A stretch of DNA of 38,410 nucleotides, from assembly GCA_900545185.1 (NCBI GenBank), contig UQYH01000007.1, forward strand, positions 1 to 38,410, read 5' to 3'. Source of the stretch: an uncultured Eubacteriales bacterium (GTDB taxonomy: Bacteria; Bacillota; Clostridia; UBA1381; UBA9506). Shown here in pieces: positions 1-7,104 of the stretch (position 1 is its first letter; each line of letters starts with the position of its first letter). The notes below the pieces were generated by a model. The model was not told the DNA's origin and made no database searches. It saw nothing but the letters and a program-made list of their open reading frames with translations. The translations under genes were made by a program, and so were the position numbers.

Positions 1-6
1 CACAAA

Positions 7-36
7 CCCCCGGCAGAGCAAATTGCCGGGGGTTTT
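7..36 (+). terminator. Rho-independent terminator hairpin
   Basis: A perfect 9-bp stem (7-15 with 24-32, CCCCCGGCA/TGCCGGGGG) with an 8-base loop is followed by TTTT on the plus strand. It could end a plus-strand gene lying left of the window. Read on the minus strand its tail is only TTTGTG, so it would be a weaker stop for the homoserine dehydrogenase transcript, which ends at 126. A second 7-bp GC stem at 89-95/103-109 has no T-run. Confidence 0.7.
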
Positions 37-125
37 CAGGGGAGATTGAAAAACTATTCAGTTTTTATTATACAATATATAACGGTGCCGCGCCGCAAGG
101 GTCGGCGCGCTATATATCGAATAAC

Positions 126-1319
126 CTAGTCCAAAAGGCGGATAAATGCGCCGCGGCCGTCAAGCTTTTTCACAAAGTCGGCTTCGGGCAGCATTTGGGT
201 TATAAAGAACCACTCGCCATCAGCGCCGCCCAAATCCTCGGCGCCTTCAAAATCGCGTATCACAGCCGCATCGGAGGTGCGGACAAAAAAGCGGGATGCG
301 ACCGTATCGGGGTCAACCAAAAAGTCCTCGTCAACCTTTTTCCAAGTCATCAGCTTGTTGGTGTGAATGTGCTTTGCGGCGTCAATCACATCGGCCACAA
401 CGGCGCTGGCGGTCGGCAGCTTGCCTGCACCGCGGCCGTAAAACATAACGTCGCCAATAGAATCGCCTTTAACCAAAATGGCGTTGAATACGCCGTTTAC
501 GTCTGCCAGCTGATTCGTTTCGGGAATCACCATGGGGCAAACGCGGATGTAAACCTTGCCGTCCTCGCTGAGCTTTGCAAAGCCGATCAGCTTAATTACG
601 GCATGATATTTGGCGGCAAATGCCACATCACTTCTTGTAATTTTGGTAATGCCCTCGGTTTTTACAAGCTTCCAATCCACAAATTTGCCGGAGGCCAAAG
701 AAGCCAAAATTGCAATTTTGCGGCAGGCATCATGGCCTTCTACGTCGGCTTCGGGGTTACGCTCGGCATAACCTAAGCGCTGCGCTTCGGCCAGGGCGCT
801 TTCAAAATCGGCGCCGTCGGTAATCATTTTTGTTAAAATATAATTTGTGGTACCGTTTAAAATACCGTAAATTTCTTCAATTTCGTTTGCAAGCAAGCAT
901 TGGCTTAAGGGGCGGATAATGGGAATACCGCCGCCGACGGAAGCTTCAAACAGGTAGTTGATGTTGTTTTCCTTGGCAATGGCCATCAGCTCGGTGCCGT
1001 GCTCTGCCACCAGGGCTTTGTTGGACGTAACAACGTTTTTGCCGGCCAAAAGTGCGGCCTTTGAATATTCGTAAGCCGGGGACAGGCCGCCCATCACTTC
1101 AACCACAATACTCACATCGGGGTCGTTTATAATGTCATCAAAATTCTTTGTAAAAAGCGCAGGCTGCTCATGATCGGGAAAATCACGCAGATCCAAAATA
1201 TGCGTCACACGGATCGCCTTGCCGCCCGTTTTCTTTTCAATGCTCTTTTCGTTTTTACGGATAACCTCATACACGCCGGAGCCGACAACGCCGTACCCCA
1301 GTATCGCTACATTTACCAT
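126..1319 (-). CDS. hom: Homoserine dehydrogenase
   Basis: Cytosolic enzyme of the aspartate pathway, reducing aspartate semialdehyde to homoserine on the way to threonine and methionine. The 397-residue protein has an N-terminal Rossmann motif GYGVVG (8-13), the NKA segment (100-102), the family signature NGTTNYIL (155-162) and the catalytic stretch PEADVEGHDACRK (189-201), including the conserved lysine. Family members are often about 430 residues with a C-terminal ACT domain that senses threonine. Here the region after about 335 is short and only vaguely ACT-like, so feedback control may be weak or lost (inference). The ATG follows a GGAGG box. The gene has its own strong promoter at 1507-1535 and a long structured leader, and lies downstream of prmC. 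Identity is secure; allosteric behaviour is not. Confidence 0.96.
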   Translation of the reverse strand: MVNVAILGYGVVGSGVYEVIRKNEKSIEKKTGGKAIRVTHILDLRDFPDHEQPALFTKNFDDIINDPDVSIVVEVMGGLSPAYEYSKAALLAGKNVVTSNKALVAEHGTELMAIAKENNINYLFEASVGGGIPIIRPLSQCLLANEIEEIYGILNGTTNYILTKMITDGADFESALAEAQRLGYAERNPEADVEGHDACRKIAILASLASGKFVDWKLVKTEGITKITRSDVAFAAKYHAVIKLIGFAKLSEDGKVYIRVCPMVIPETNQLADVNGVFNAILVKGDSIGDVMFYGRGAGKLPTASAVVADVIDAAKHIHTNKLMTWKKVDEDFLVDPDTVASRFFVRTSDAAVIRDFEGAEDLGGADGEWFFITQMLPEADFVKKLDGRGAFIRLLD

Positions 1320-1400
1320 TCTGTACCTCCAAGCCCTTCCGGCTGAAATTTATATCCATCACGTCCCGTCCGGCGCTGAAGATCCCGTCAGAGGGCGTTC

Positions 1401-1462
1401 TCGGCGGGAAGTTATATCTCCCGCTGAAAAAATTAAGCAAAAACCGCCGCCTGTAAAGGCGG
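1401..1462 (-). promoter_or_regulatory. Candidate attenuator/riboswitch-like leader of hom
   Basis: The transcript from the promoter at 1507-1535 would have about 180 nt of leader before hom. Reading along the minus strand it first meets a terminator-like hairpin (CCGCC 1462-1458 with GGCGG 1451-1447) followed by five U. Then come GCGGGA (1424-1419) and TTCCCGCCGA (1410-1401), which form a second hairpin. The last segment also contains CCGCC and could pair with the GGCGG arm of the terminator, giving two exclusive folds. I do not recognise a T-box, SAM or lysine riboswitch core. The hairpin could instead simply end the prmC transcript. Confidence 0.4.
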
Positions 1463-1506
1463 AGGACATCTTAATTTAGTTGCAAACATAATCCATTCAT
1501 TCTATT

Positions 1507-1535
1507 ATTATATCGAAAAAAAGCTGTCGGGTCAA
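1507..1535 (-). promoter_or_regulatory. Sigma-A promoter of hom
   Basis: On the minus strand TTGACC (1535-1530) is separated by exactly 17 bases from TATAAT (1512-1507). Transcription would begin near 1500, about 180 nt upstream of the hom start codon and just downstream of the prmC stop (1553). hom therefore need not depend on read-through from prmC. Confidence 0.8.
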
Positions 1536-1552
1536 GGGTTTTTTGCGAATTT

Positions 1553-2410
1553 TTAGTTTTTTTTGTAAATGCCGTACACAACGCGCCGCACACCGGCCAG
1601 GTCACAGCGTGTGCCGACCGCTGCAAAGCTGCCTGTTTGTCCCAGCATGGCGGTCACCGCTTCGGCTTGGTCGTGCCCCACCTCAAAGGCCAGCAGACCG
1701 CCGGGATTTAAGAGCTTTGGGGCTTCGCGCACCAAATGACGGTAAAACACAAGCCCGTCTTTGCCGCCGGCCAAGGCCAAATGCGGCTCGTGGTCGCGCA
1801 CATCGGGCGCCAGCATTTGAATCACCGAATCGGGGATGTACGGCGGATTGGAGACAATGACATCAAAGCATGCCGTTTCATTAAAGGGCAAAAGCGCGTC
1901 ACGCACACATACCGTTACACGGTCTGCCACGCCGTTTGCGGCCGCATTGTGCGTTGCCGTTTGCAGGCAAACAGGGCTGATATCCCACGCCGTCACCCGT
2001 GCACGGGGCAGGTAATGCGCCAGACTGACGGCAATTGCGCCCGACCCCGTACAAATATCCAAAAGAGCGGCTTGCCTGTCCTTCGGGCATTGTTCCAGCA
2101 CAAATTCCACCAGCGTTTCGGTATCCGGCCGCGGAATTAAAACCCCCGGCCGCACCGCAAAGGAGAGCGACATAAATTCGCGCCGTCCGATGATGTACGC
2201 CACCGGCTCGCCGCTGCAGCGGCGGTCAATTTGTTCCCAAAAAACGCGCTCGGTATCGGGCGGCAATGTGTCCTTCCGATGCAGCAGCAAAAACAGCCGC
2301 TCTTTTTGTAAAAGAGCGGCCAAAAGCACCTCAGCATCCAGCCGCGGCGATTCGTTCTCCGCTGCGGCAAGGGCTGTTGTGGCCTGCCGCAGCGCTTCTT
2401 CAATCACCAT
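1553..2410 (-). CDS. prmC: Peptide chain release factor N5-glutamine methyltransferase
   Basis: PrmC/HemK methylates the glutamine of the GGQ loop in release factors RF1 and RF2 using S-adenosylmethionine. The 285-residue protein has the family length, an N-terminal helical domain, LIPRPDTE (91-98), the SAM-binding DICTGSGAI (118-126) and the catalytic NPPYIP (188-193) that holds the substrate glutamine. Its ATG overlaps the stop codon of the upstream DUF1385 gene by seven bases, so the two are translationally coupled. In many Firmicutes prfA lies next to this pair; here it is absent and hom follows instead. Confidence 0.96.
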   Translation of the reverse strand: MVIEEALRQATTALAAAENESPRLDAEVLLAALLQKERLFLLLHRKDTLPPDTERVFWEQIDRRCSGEPVAYIIGRREFMSLSFAVRPGVLIPRPDTETLVEFVLEQCPKDRQAALLDICTGSGAIAVSLAHYLPRARVTAWDISPVCLQTATHNAAANGVADRVTVCVRDALLPFNETACFDVIVSNPPYIPDSVIQMLAPDVRDHEPHLALAGGKDGLVFYRHLVREAPKLLNPGGLLAFEVGHDQAEAVTAMLGQTGSFAAVGTRCDLAGVRRVVYGIYKKN

Positions 2411-3360
2411 TTGTCGTCCTCTGTGTTGCCGGTTAAAACAGCCTTTAATGAAGCGATGGCAACCTCCAGCTGCGAATCGTCCGGCTCACGCGTTGTAATT
2501 TTTTGCAGCCATAAGCCGGGCTGAATCACAATCCGCACCAGCTTGTTTTGGCTGCGTCCGGCAAATTTAATAATCTCGTACGAGATACCGGCCACAACCG
2601 GCAGCAGCAAAAGGCGAAGGCCCAGCCGCGTCAGGTAATTATCCCACGAGATAAACGAAAACAAAATGATGCTGACAACCATAACAATCAGCAAAAAGCT
2701 GGTGCCGCAGCGCGGATGCAGCCGCGTAAAGCGCCGTGCGTTTTCCACGGTCAGCTCCTCACCGGCTTCGTAACAAAAAATGGTTTTATGCTCTGCCCCG
2801 TGATATTCAAACACGCGGCGGATATCCTTCATTTGCGCCACAAGCGAGATGTAGGCAAGGAAGATGGCGATACGAATCACGCCCTCCAGCAGCGTGGCCA
2901 GCACGCCGCTTGCAATGTGCTGTTTTACAAAGCCGACCAAAACGGTGGGCAGCAGCATAAAAATGCCGATGCCGAACAACAGTGCCACGACCACAGAGCC
3001 GTAAATGGCGGCGTTTTTCATTTTTTCTTCTTTGGCCTCGGCCTTTTTGCGCTCATCCTCTGTCATGGCCGCCTTTTTGGCTTTTTCCTCTTCCTCCTCC
3101 ACATCAAAAAACGATGCGGAGTACATCAGCGCACGTGTGCCGATGACGAGTGATTCGAAAAACGAAATCACGCCGCGGATGATGGGCAGCTTTAAGATTT
3201 TGGATTTTTGCAAAACCGAGGCAATCGGTTTTTTATCCACAACAATTTCACCGTCGGTTGTGCGGACGGCCACGGCAATATCCTTCGGGCCGCGCATCAT
3301 AACGCCTTCTATAACGGCCTGACCGCCGATGCTTGTCATATGCGGTTTTCTGTTTTCCAT
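2404..3360 (-). CDS. DUF1385 family membrane protein (YqhQ-like)
   Basis: The 318-residue protein begins with the diagnostic DUF1385 segment GGQAVIEGVMMRGP and contains FEYHGAEHKTIFCYE, both hallmarks of the family that includes Bacillus subtilis YqhQ. Several hydrophobic segments in the middle and C-terminal half (about residues 115-140, 160-175, 215-260) indicate a polytopic membrane protein. The biochemical role is unknown. A highly charged Lys/Glu-rich stretch lies near residues 88-112. Association with prmC and release factor genes is common in Firmicutes. The start is supported by a GGAG box seven bases before the ATG. Family assignment is firm; function is not. Confidence 0.93.
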   Translation of the reverse strand: MENRKPHMTSIGGQAVIEGVMMRGPKDIAVAVRTTDGEIVVDKKPIASVLQKSKILKLPIIRGVISFFESLVIGTRALMYSASFFDVEEEEEKAKKAAMTEDERKKAEAKEEKMKNAAIYGSVVVALLFGIGIFMLLPTVLVGFVKQHIASGVLATLLEGVIRIAIFLAYISLVAQMKDIRRVFEYHGAEHKTIFCYEAGEELTVENARRFTRLHPRCGTSFLLIVMVVSIILFSFISWDNYLTRLGLRLLLLPVVAGISYEIIKFAGRSQNKLVRIVIQPGLWLQKITTREPDDSQLEVAIASLKAVLTGNTEDDKW

Positions 3361-3394
3361 AGGTGATTCTCCTTTTATTTTACGTATATTATTC

Positions 3395-3506
3395 GGAACG
3401 GCACACAGGCCGTTCCATACGGATGTTATATTTACAACGCAAATGCCAACGATTATAGGGTATCATTTTGTCAATTTCGTATGGGAATGACATACAGATT
3501 GTTCCC
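3395..3506. repeat. Pair of diverged REP-like palindromes
   Basis: Two 22-base palindromes lie about 70 bases apart between the DUF1385 and DMT genes. The first is a perfect hairpin, GGAACGGC (3395-3402) with GCCGTTCC (3409-3416). The second, at 3484-3505, starts GGAATGAC and ends TTGTTCC; it aligns base for base with the first and nearly every difference is a C/T or G/A transition. The inner flanks CCATACG (3415-3421) and CGTATGG (3479-3485) are also inverted copies, so the unit resembles an inverted REP doublet. The second copy contains the TAG stop codon of the DMT gene. Confidence 0.55.
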
Positions 3507-4462
3507 TACAACTGTTTTGTTTGCGCGGCGGATGCTGAGGGCTCCGGCTTTTGGTAATTCAGCATTACAATTCCTGCGCAAATCAACACCAGCGTCAGCG
3601 CCAAATTCAGCGGCGCAACGCCCGTTTGCTCCGTCAGCATCAGGTTAGAAAGCAGCACCCCGAAAACCGGTGTGCAAAAATTATAAACCGTTACCTTAGA
3701 AACGGGGTTATGCTTTAACAAAACGCCCCACAGCGCATAGGCCGTGGCCGATAAAAACGAAAGATAGGTCAGCACCCCAAATGCCGCCGCGCCGTGCACC
3801 GTAATGCGGCCGCCAAAGGCCGCGCCGACAATGACCATGACCACGCCGCCCATTAAAAACTGATAACCGCTGATGACCACAGTATCCTCATACCTGGCAT
3901 AATTTTTAATTAAAACCGAGGAAACGGCATAGGCAATGGTTGAAAACAGCACAAAGCAATCGCCGGTGAAGTTCATGGTAAAATCAAGTCCGTTTAAATT
4001 GATCACGACTATCCCGGCAAAGCCCAGCACGCAGGCCGTAATTTTGGTCAGCGTCAATTTTTCCTGCCGAAACACAAGGCTTGCAATCAGCAAGGCAAAA
4101 AAGGCGGAAGAACCGCTTAAAACCGTGCCTTTAACGCCCGATGTGTTGGCAAGGCCTATGTAAAAAAAGATGTATTGAATTACGGTTTGAAAGCTGCTGA
4201 CCGCGGCAATACGCTTCATGTTTTCTTTTTTGGGATATAAAAACCGTTTGCGCGCCAGACTGTAAATCAGTATAGTTAACACGCCGGCAAAGGTAAACCG
4301 CACGCCGGCAAACAAAATGGTAGAGGCTACGGTTTTTTCGGGCAATATCAGCCCATAGCCTATTTTAATAAACGGTGTCGCACTGCCCCACAGGGCACAG
4401 CAAAAAACAGCGCCCAAGGCAACAATAAAAGGATTTTGCAGAATATTTTTTGTTTGTTTCAC
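3506..4462 (-). CDS. DMT/EamA family transporter
   Basis: A 318-residue integral membrane protein of the drug/metabolite transporter superfamily, with about ten hydrophobic helices arranged as two EamA repeats (roughly residues 12-150 and 165-305). Typical family signatures are the early WGSATPFIKIGY segment, the SGSSAFFALLIASLVF helix and the second-repeat YALWGVLLKHNP region. Members export or import small metabolites, and the substrate cannot be read from sequence. The start codon is GTG (4462-4460), preceded by a GGAGG box, and a strong promoter lies at 4508-4536. The gene is transcribed alone and its stop sits inside a palindromic repeat. Confidence 0.9.
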   Translation of the reverse strand: MKQTKNILQNPFIVALGAVFCCALWGSATPFIKIGYGLILPEKTVASTILFAGVRFTFAGVLTILIYSLARKRFLYPKKENMKRIAAVSSFQTVIQYIFFYIGLANTSGVKGTVLSGSSAFFALLIASLVFRQEKLTLTKITACVLGFAGIVVINLNGLDFTMNFTGDCFVLFSTIAYAVSSVLIKNYARYEDTVVISGYQFLMGGVVMVIVGAAFGGRITVHGAAAFGVLTYLSFLSATAYALWGVLLKHNPVSKVTVYNFCTPVFGVLLSNLMLTEQTGVAPLNLALTLVLICAGIVMLNYQKPEPSASAAQTKQL

Positions 4463-4507
4463 AGGTTTTCCTCCGTTGCATTCTCTGTTTCAATACGATT
4501 CTTTACC

Positions 4508-4536
4508 ATTATACCACACAAAAGACGTAAATTCAA
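4508..4536 (-). promoter_or_regulatory. Sigma-A promoter of the DMT transporter gene
   Basis: TTGAAT (4536-4531) and TATAAT (4513-4508) are separated by 17 bases on the minus strand. A TGG precedes the -10 box, matching the extended TGn motif. The start codon lies about 40 bases downstream. Confidence 0.75.
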
Positions 4537-4571
4537 CCGTACAAGCGGTAAAATTATGCTTTTTTCGGCAG

Positions 4572-4600
4572 TTGACAGTTTTGGAATTTAATGGTACAAT
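4572..4600 (+). promoter_or_regulatory. Sigma-A promoter of the cation efflux gene
   Basis: TTGACA (4572-4577) and TACAAT (4595-4600) are 17 bases apart. The start codon lies 45 bases downstream. It is back to back with the minus-strand DMT promoter at 4508-4536. Confidence 0.75.
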
Positions 4601-4645
4601 AAAGGATACAATACAGCTGTCCGACAGCGCAGGAAGTGTAAATGC

Positions 4646-5818
4646 ATGCTGACATACATCATAAAAAAGTGCATACCAAATTACGATGCGGTAAAAGAGC
4701 CGTCCGTACGGACGGCTTACGGCAAGCTGGCCGGTATTTTAGGCATCGTCTGCAACGCGGTTTTGTTTGCGTCAAAGGCCGCAGCCGGTTTAATTTCCGG
4801 CTCTATTGCCGTTTTATCCGATGCATTTAACAACCTGTCCGATATGGGCTCCTCCGTTGTGGCCTTAATCGGCGTAACCGCAGCCGGCCGCCGCGCCGAT
4901 GCCGAGCACCCCTTTGGCCACGGCCGATACGAATACATCGCATCGCTGATTGTTTCTTTTTTGATTATGATGGTCGGCTTCGAGCTGCTGCGCGGCTCAG
5001 TTGATAAAATTTTGCATTACGAGCGCGCCGTATTCAGCTATCTTTCGGTCACCATTCTTCTGTTTTCTGTGTTGGTTAAGCTGTGGATGTTCAGTTATAA
5101 CCGCCGCATCGGCAAAAAAATACAGTCGGTGGTGATTGCGGCCGCCGCACAGGACAGCTTAAATGACGTATATGCCACCTTGGCCGTTTTGGCCGCCATG
5201 ATTTTGGGACGTTGGATTGACGCACCGATTGACGGTATTATGGGCTTTTGCATATCGGTTTTAATTATGGTCACGGGCTATAAAATCGCACGTGATACCA
5301 TTACCATTTTACTGGGTATGCCGCCCGATCCTGCCATGGTGCGGCAGCTGTCCGACATTGTGCTGCAGCAGGAGGGCGTTGCGGGCGTACATGATTTAAT
5401 TATACACGATTACGGTCCCGGCCGCTGTATGGCCTCCATCCATGCCGAGGTGCCGATTGACGGCGATATTGTAAAGGTGCACGAAATGATTGACGCAACC
5501 GAAAAGAAAATCCAGCACGATCTGGGCGTACACATCGTCATTCACATGGATCCGATTGCCGTTGCAGGCGAACGCATCCGCGAGCTTCGGGAGCAGGTAC
5601 AAAAAACCGTACAGACGGTTAACCCATCCTTCGGCATCCACGATTTCAGAATGACGGACGGCGAGCAGAATATTAATCTTATTTTTGATTTGGAGGTTCC
5701 CTTTGACGTAGCTCCCGCAGAGCGCGAAACCGCCGTGACCGAAATTAAAGCAAGACTGAAAGAAATAGACGATCGCTACAGCGCCGTGATACAAATTGAC
5801 GATAAATTTACCGGATAA
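4646..5818 (+). CDS. Cation diffusion facilitator (metal exporter)
   Basis: A 390-residue CDF-family antiporter expected to export divalent metal from the cytosol in exchange for protons. Transmembrane helices fill residues about 25-215, followed by a cytosolic metal-binding dimerisation region. The TM2 site reads SDAFNNLSD (58-66) and the TM5 site reads QDSLNDV (169-175). This gives an Asn62/Asp66 and Asp170/Asp174 set rather than the His-containing set of zinc exporters, and Asn/Asp-type sites are associated with manganese CDF proteins, so Mn2+ is a reasonable guess. HPFGHGRYEY (88-97) is the conserved loop after TM2. The C-terminal part, about 180 residues, is longer than in the simplest members. 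RBS AGGAAG precedes the ATG, and a strong terminator follows at 5883-5907. Confidence 0.93.
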   Translation: MLTYIIKKCIPNYDAVKEPSVRTAYGKLAGILGIVCNAVLFASKAAAGLISGSIAVLSDAFNNLSDMGSSVVALIGVTAAGRRADAEHPFGHGRYEYIASLIVSFLIMMVGFELLRGSVDKILHYERAVFSYLSVTILLFSVLVKLWMFSYNRRIGKKIQSVVIAAAAQDSLNDVYATLAVLAAMILGRWIDAPIDGIMGFCISVLIMVTGYKIARDTITILLGMPPDPAMVRQLSDIVLQQEGVAGVHDLIIHDYGPGRCMASIHAEVPIDGDIVKVHEMIDATEKKIQHDLGVHIVIHMDPIAVAGERIRELREQVQKTVQTVNPSFGIHDFRMTDGEQNINLIFDLEVPFDVAPAERETAVTEIKARLKEIDDRYSAVIQIDDKFTG

Positions 5819-5882
5819 GTACAGACGGAAAAATACAGATTTTAGAGGTGTTAAAAAACAGTGCAGAATAGATAAGCTGAAC

Positions 5883-5907
5883 AAAAGCAAGGCAAAGCCT
5901 TGCTTTT
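5883..5907 (+). terminator. Bidirectional terminator between CDF gene and PHP gene
   Basis: A perfect 11-bp stem (5883-5893 with 5897-5907, AAAAGCAAGGC/GCCTTGCTTTT) has a three-base loop and runs of A and T at its base, so it can work in both directions. It lies between the converging CDF gene (ends 5818) and PHP gene (ends 5984). Confidence 0.8.
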
Positions 5908-5915
5908 GGTATCCG

Positions 5916-5937
5916 ATGGTGTACATAGGTACACCAT
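5916..5937. repeat. Perfect inverted repeat next to the terminator
   Basis: ATGGTGTAC (5916-5924) and GTACACCAT (5929-5937) are perfect inverted copies around a four-base ATAG loop. It lies nine bases from the terminator hairpin and 46 bases downstream of the PHP gene stop. It has no T-run of its own. It may be a second hairpin that protects or ends the minus-strand operon transcript, or a protein site. Confidence 0.5.
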
Positions 5938-5983
5938 TGTATTGCTCCTCATAAGTCCTTGCTTACACGAAACAACACATGAT

Positions 5984-6987
5984 TCACTTGAATTCATCCA
6001 CAAAAAATGCATTTGTGTTGGCGTGCTTTTCATCAAAATCCGTAACCGTCAATCTGACATAATGATATGCATCCTTTACATCAAAGACAGCCTCACAAAC
6101 AGGCTTTTCTCTGCTGCCGCACACGAGTTCAATATGTCTGATTCCCGTATTGAGTCGGATGGATGCACATGCAGAACATCTGATTCCTATTTTGCCGTCC
6201 TCGTACCACACTTCATAAATTTCCGGTCCCTGCGATGCATAAAAGCTTCCTTCTGTCAGCGCTTTTGTAATTGTGCGGTATGCAAGCCGATCGGCGTTAA
6301 TCATAACAAAGCCACCAAACGAATCGTCCTCACGGTTATGGTTATCATCGGTCGAAATACAGTAAATTCTCTCGCCGTTTCTTAAAATATGGTCATATTC
6401 TTTCTCATTATAATCCGCATATCCCGAAACGATGCAGCCGTAATTGGAAATTTCCATTGCGTGCATGCCGTGATAGCCTCCGTAATCCTCAAAGTTTTCA
6501 AACGACCATCCCGGATGATTGTACGTAACAAAAAAACCGTTTTCTCTTCCCTCTTGGATTGCCCTGTTGACACCCTCATGTGTCCGTTCTCTCTCAAAAT
6601 CGGGTTTTGTCGAATCAAATTCAACCATGTCTTTATAACGCAAAGAATTGCCGAAGTAATATTTGCTTCGGTGATAGCATACCTGCCGAACATTATCCGG
6701 ATCAATGGCAATATAGCACAAATGACAGTTTTTCAGCCGCGCAGAGCCTTCGGCCTTGGCGTCTTCTATTTCTATCTCAAACCCGGTCAGCGGCAAAAAG
6801 TTTTCATCGGTCAGGTCAAAATGCGGAAGCATAATATCGTGATCCGTATATGCTATAATGGAGTATCCGCGGCTCATGTACATTTCTTTCAGCTCTTTCG
6901 GAGTTTTTTTCCATCCGAAATGGTTGAATGACAATGAAGATTGGCCTTATAATACTTTTTACCGTTTCCCAGCAAAATTTTTTTCAT
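5984..6987 (-). CDS. PHP-domain metal-dependent hydrolase, frameshifted near its N-terminus
   Basis: Only the part from about 6934 down is open in one frame, and that frame begins with an unlikely TTG. The true start is the ATG at 6987-6985, behind a strong GGAGG box. It encodes MKKILLGNGKKYYK, then ANLHCHSTISDGKK, which holds the classic PHP metal motif H-x-H-S. This frame joins the main one (TPKELKEMYM, then AYTDHD) only if one base is added in the seven-T run at 6904-6910 (A7 on the coding strand), or if ribosomes slip by -1 on A-AAA-AAA. Other PHP landmarks are NHPGW and STDDNHN, giving the remaining metal ligands. PHP proteins are phosphoesterases or related hydrolases; the substrate here is unknown. 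It is the last gene of the polysaccharide operon, after GH88. The length would be about 334 residues. Confidence 0.82.
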
Positions 6988-7104
6988 GATTGTCCTCCTT
7001 CTTTTAACATCACAGGCATAGGCTAATAATATGCTGCTCATCGGCCGCTCCGCATATTTTTTAAACCGCCGCTGCCCGCTTTAGGCCTCACCGCGCTTTA
7101 AGCC

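Noticed and set aside
195..776. Plus-strand open frame opposite hom
   Set aside because: Antisense shadow of a well-supported gene, with no SD and no recognisable protein. The same holds for 2548-3153, 13589-14281, 22692-23450 and similar frames.
1475..1497. Short leader-peptide frame (MDYVCN) in the hom leader
   Set aside because: No run of Thr, Ile or Met codons and no SD, so a classic amino-acid attenuator peptide is not supported.
1320..1500. T-box or SAM-I riboswitch for hom
   Set aside because: The T-box core GGGTGG-ACCGCG and the SAM-I core are absent on the minus strand; only generic hairpins are visible.
5851..5937. Small open frame MVYLCTPSDTKSK
   Set aside because: It consists almost entirely of the two hairpins between converging genes; no support as a protein.
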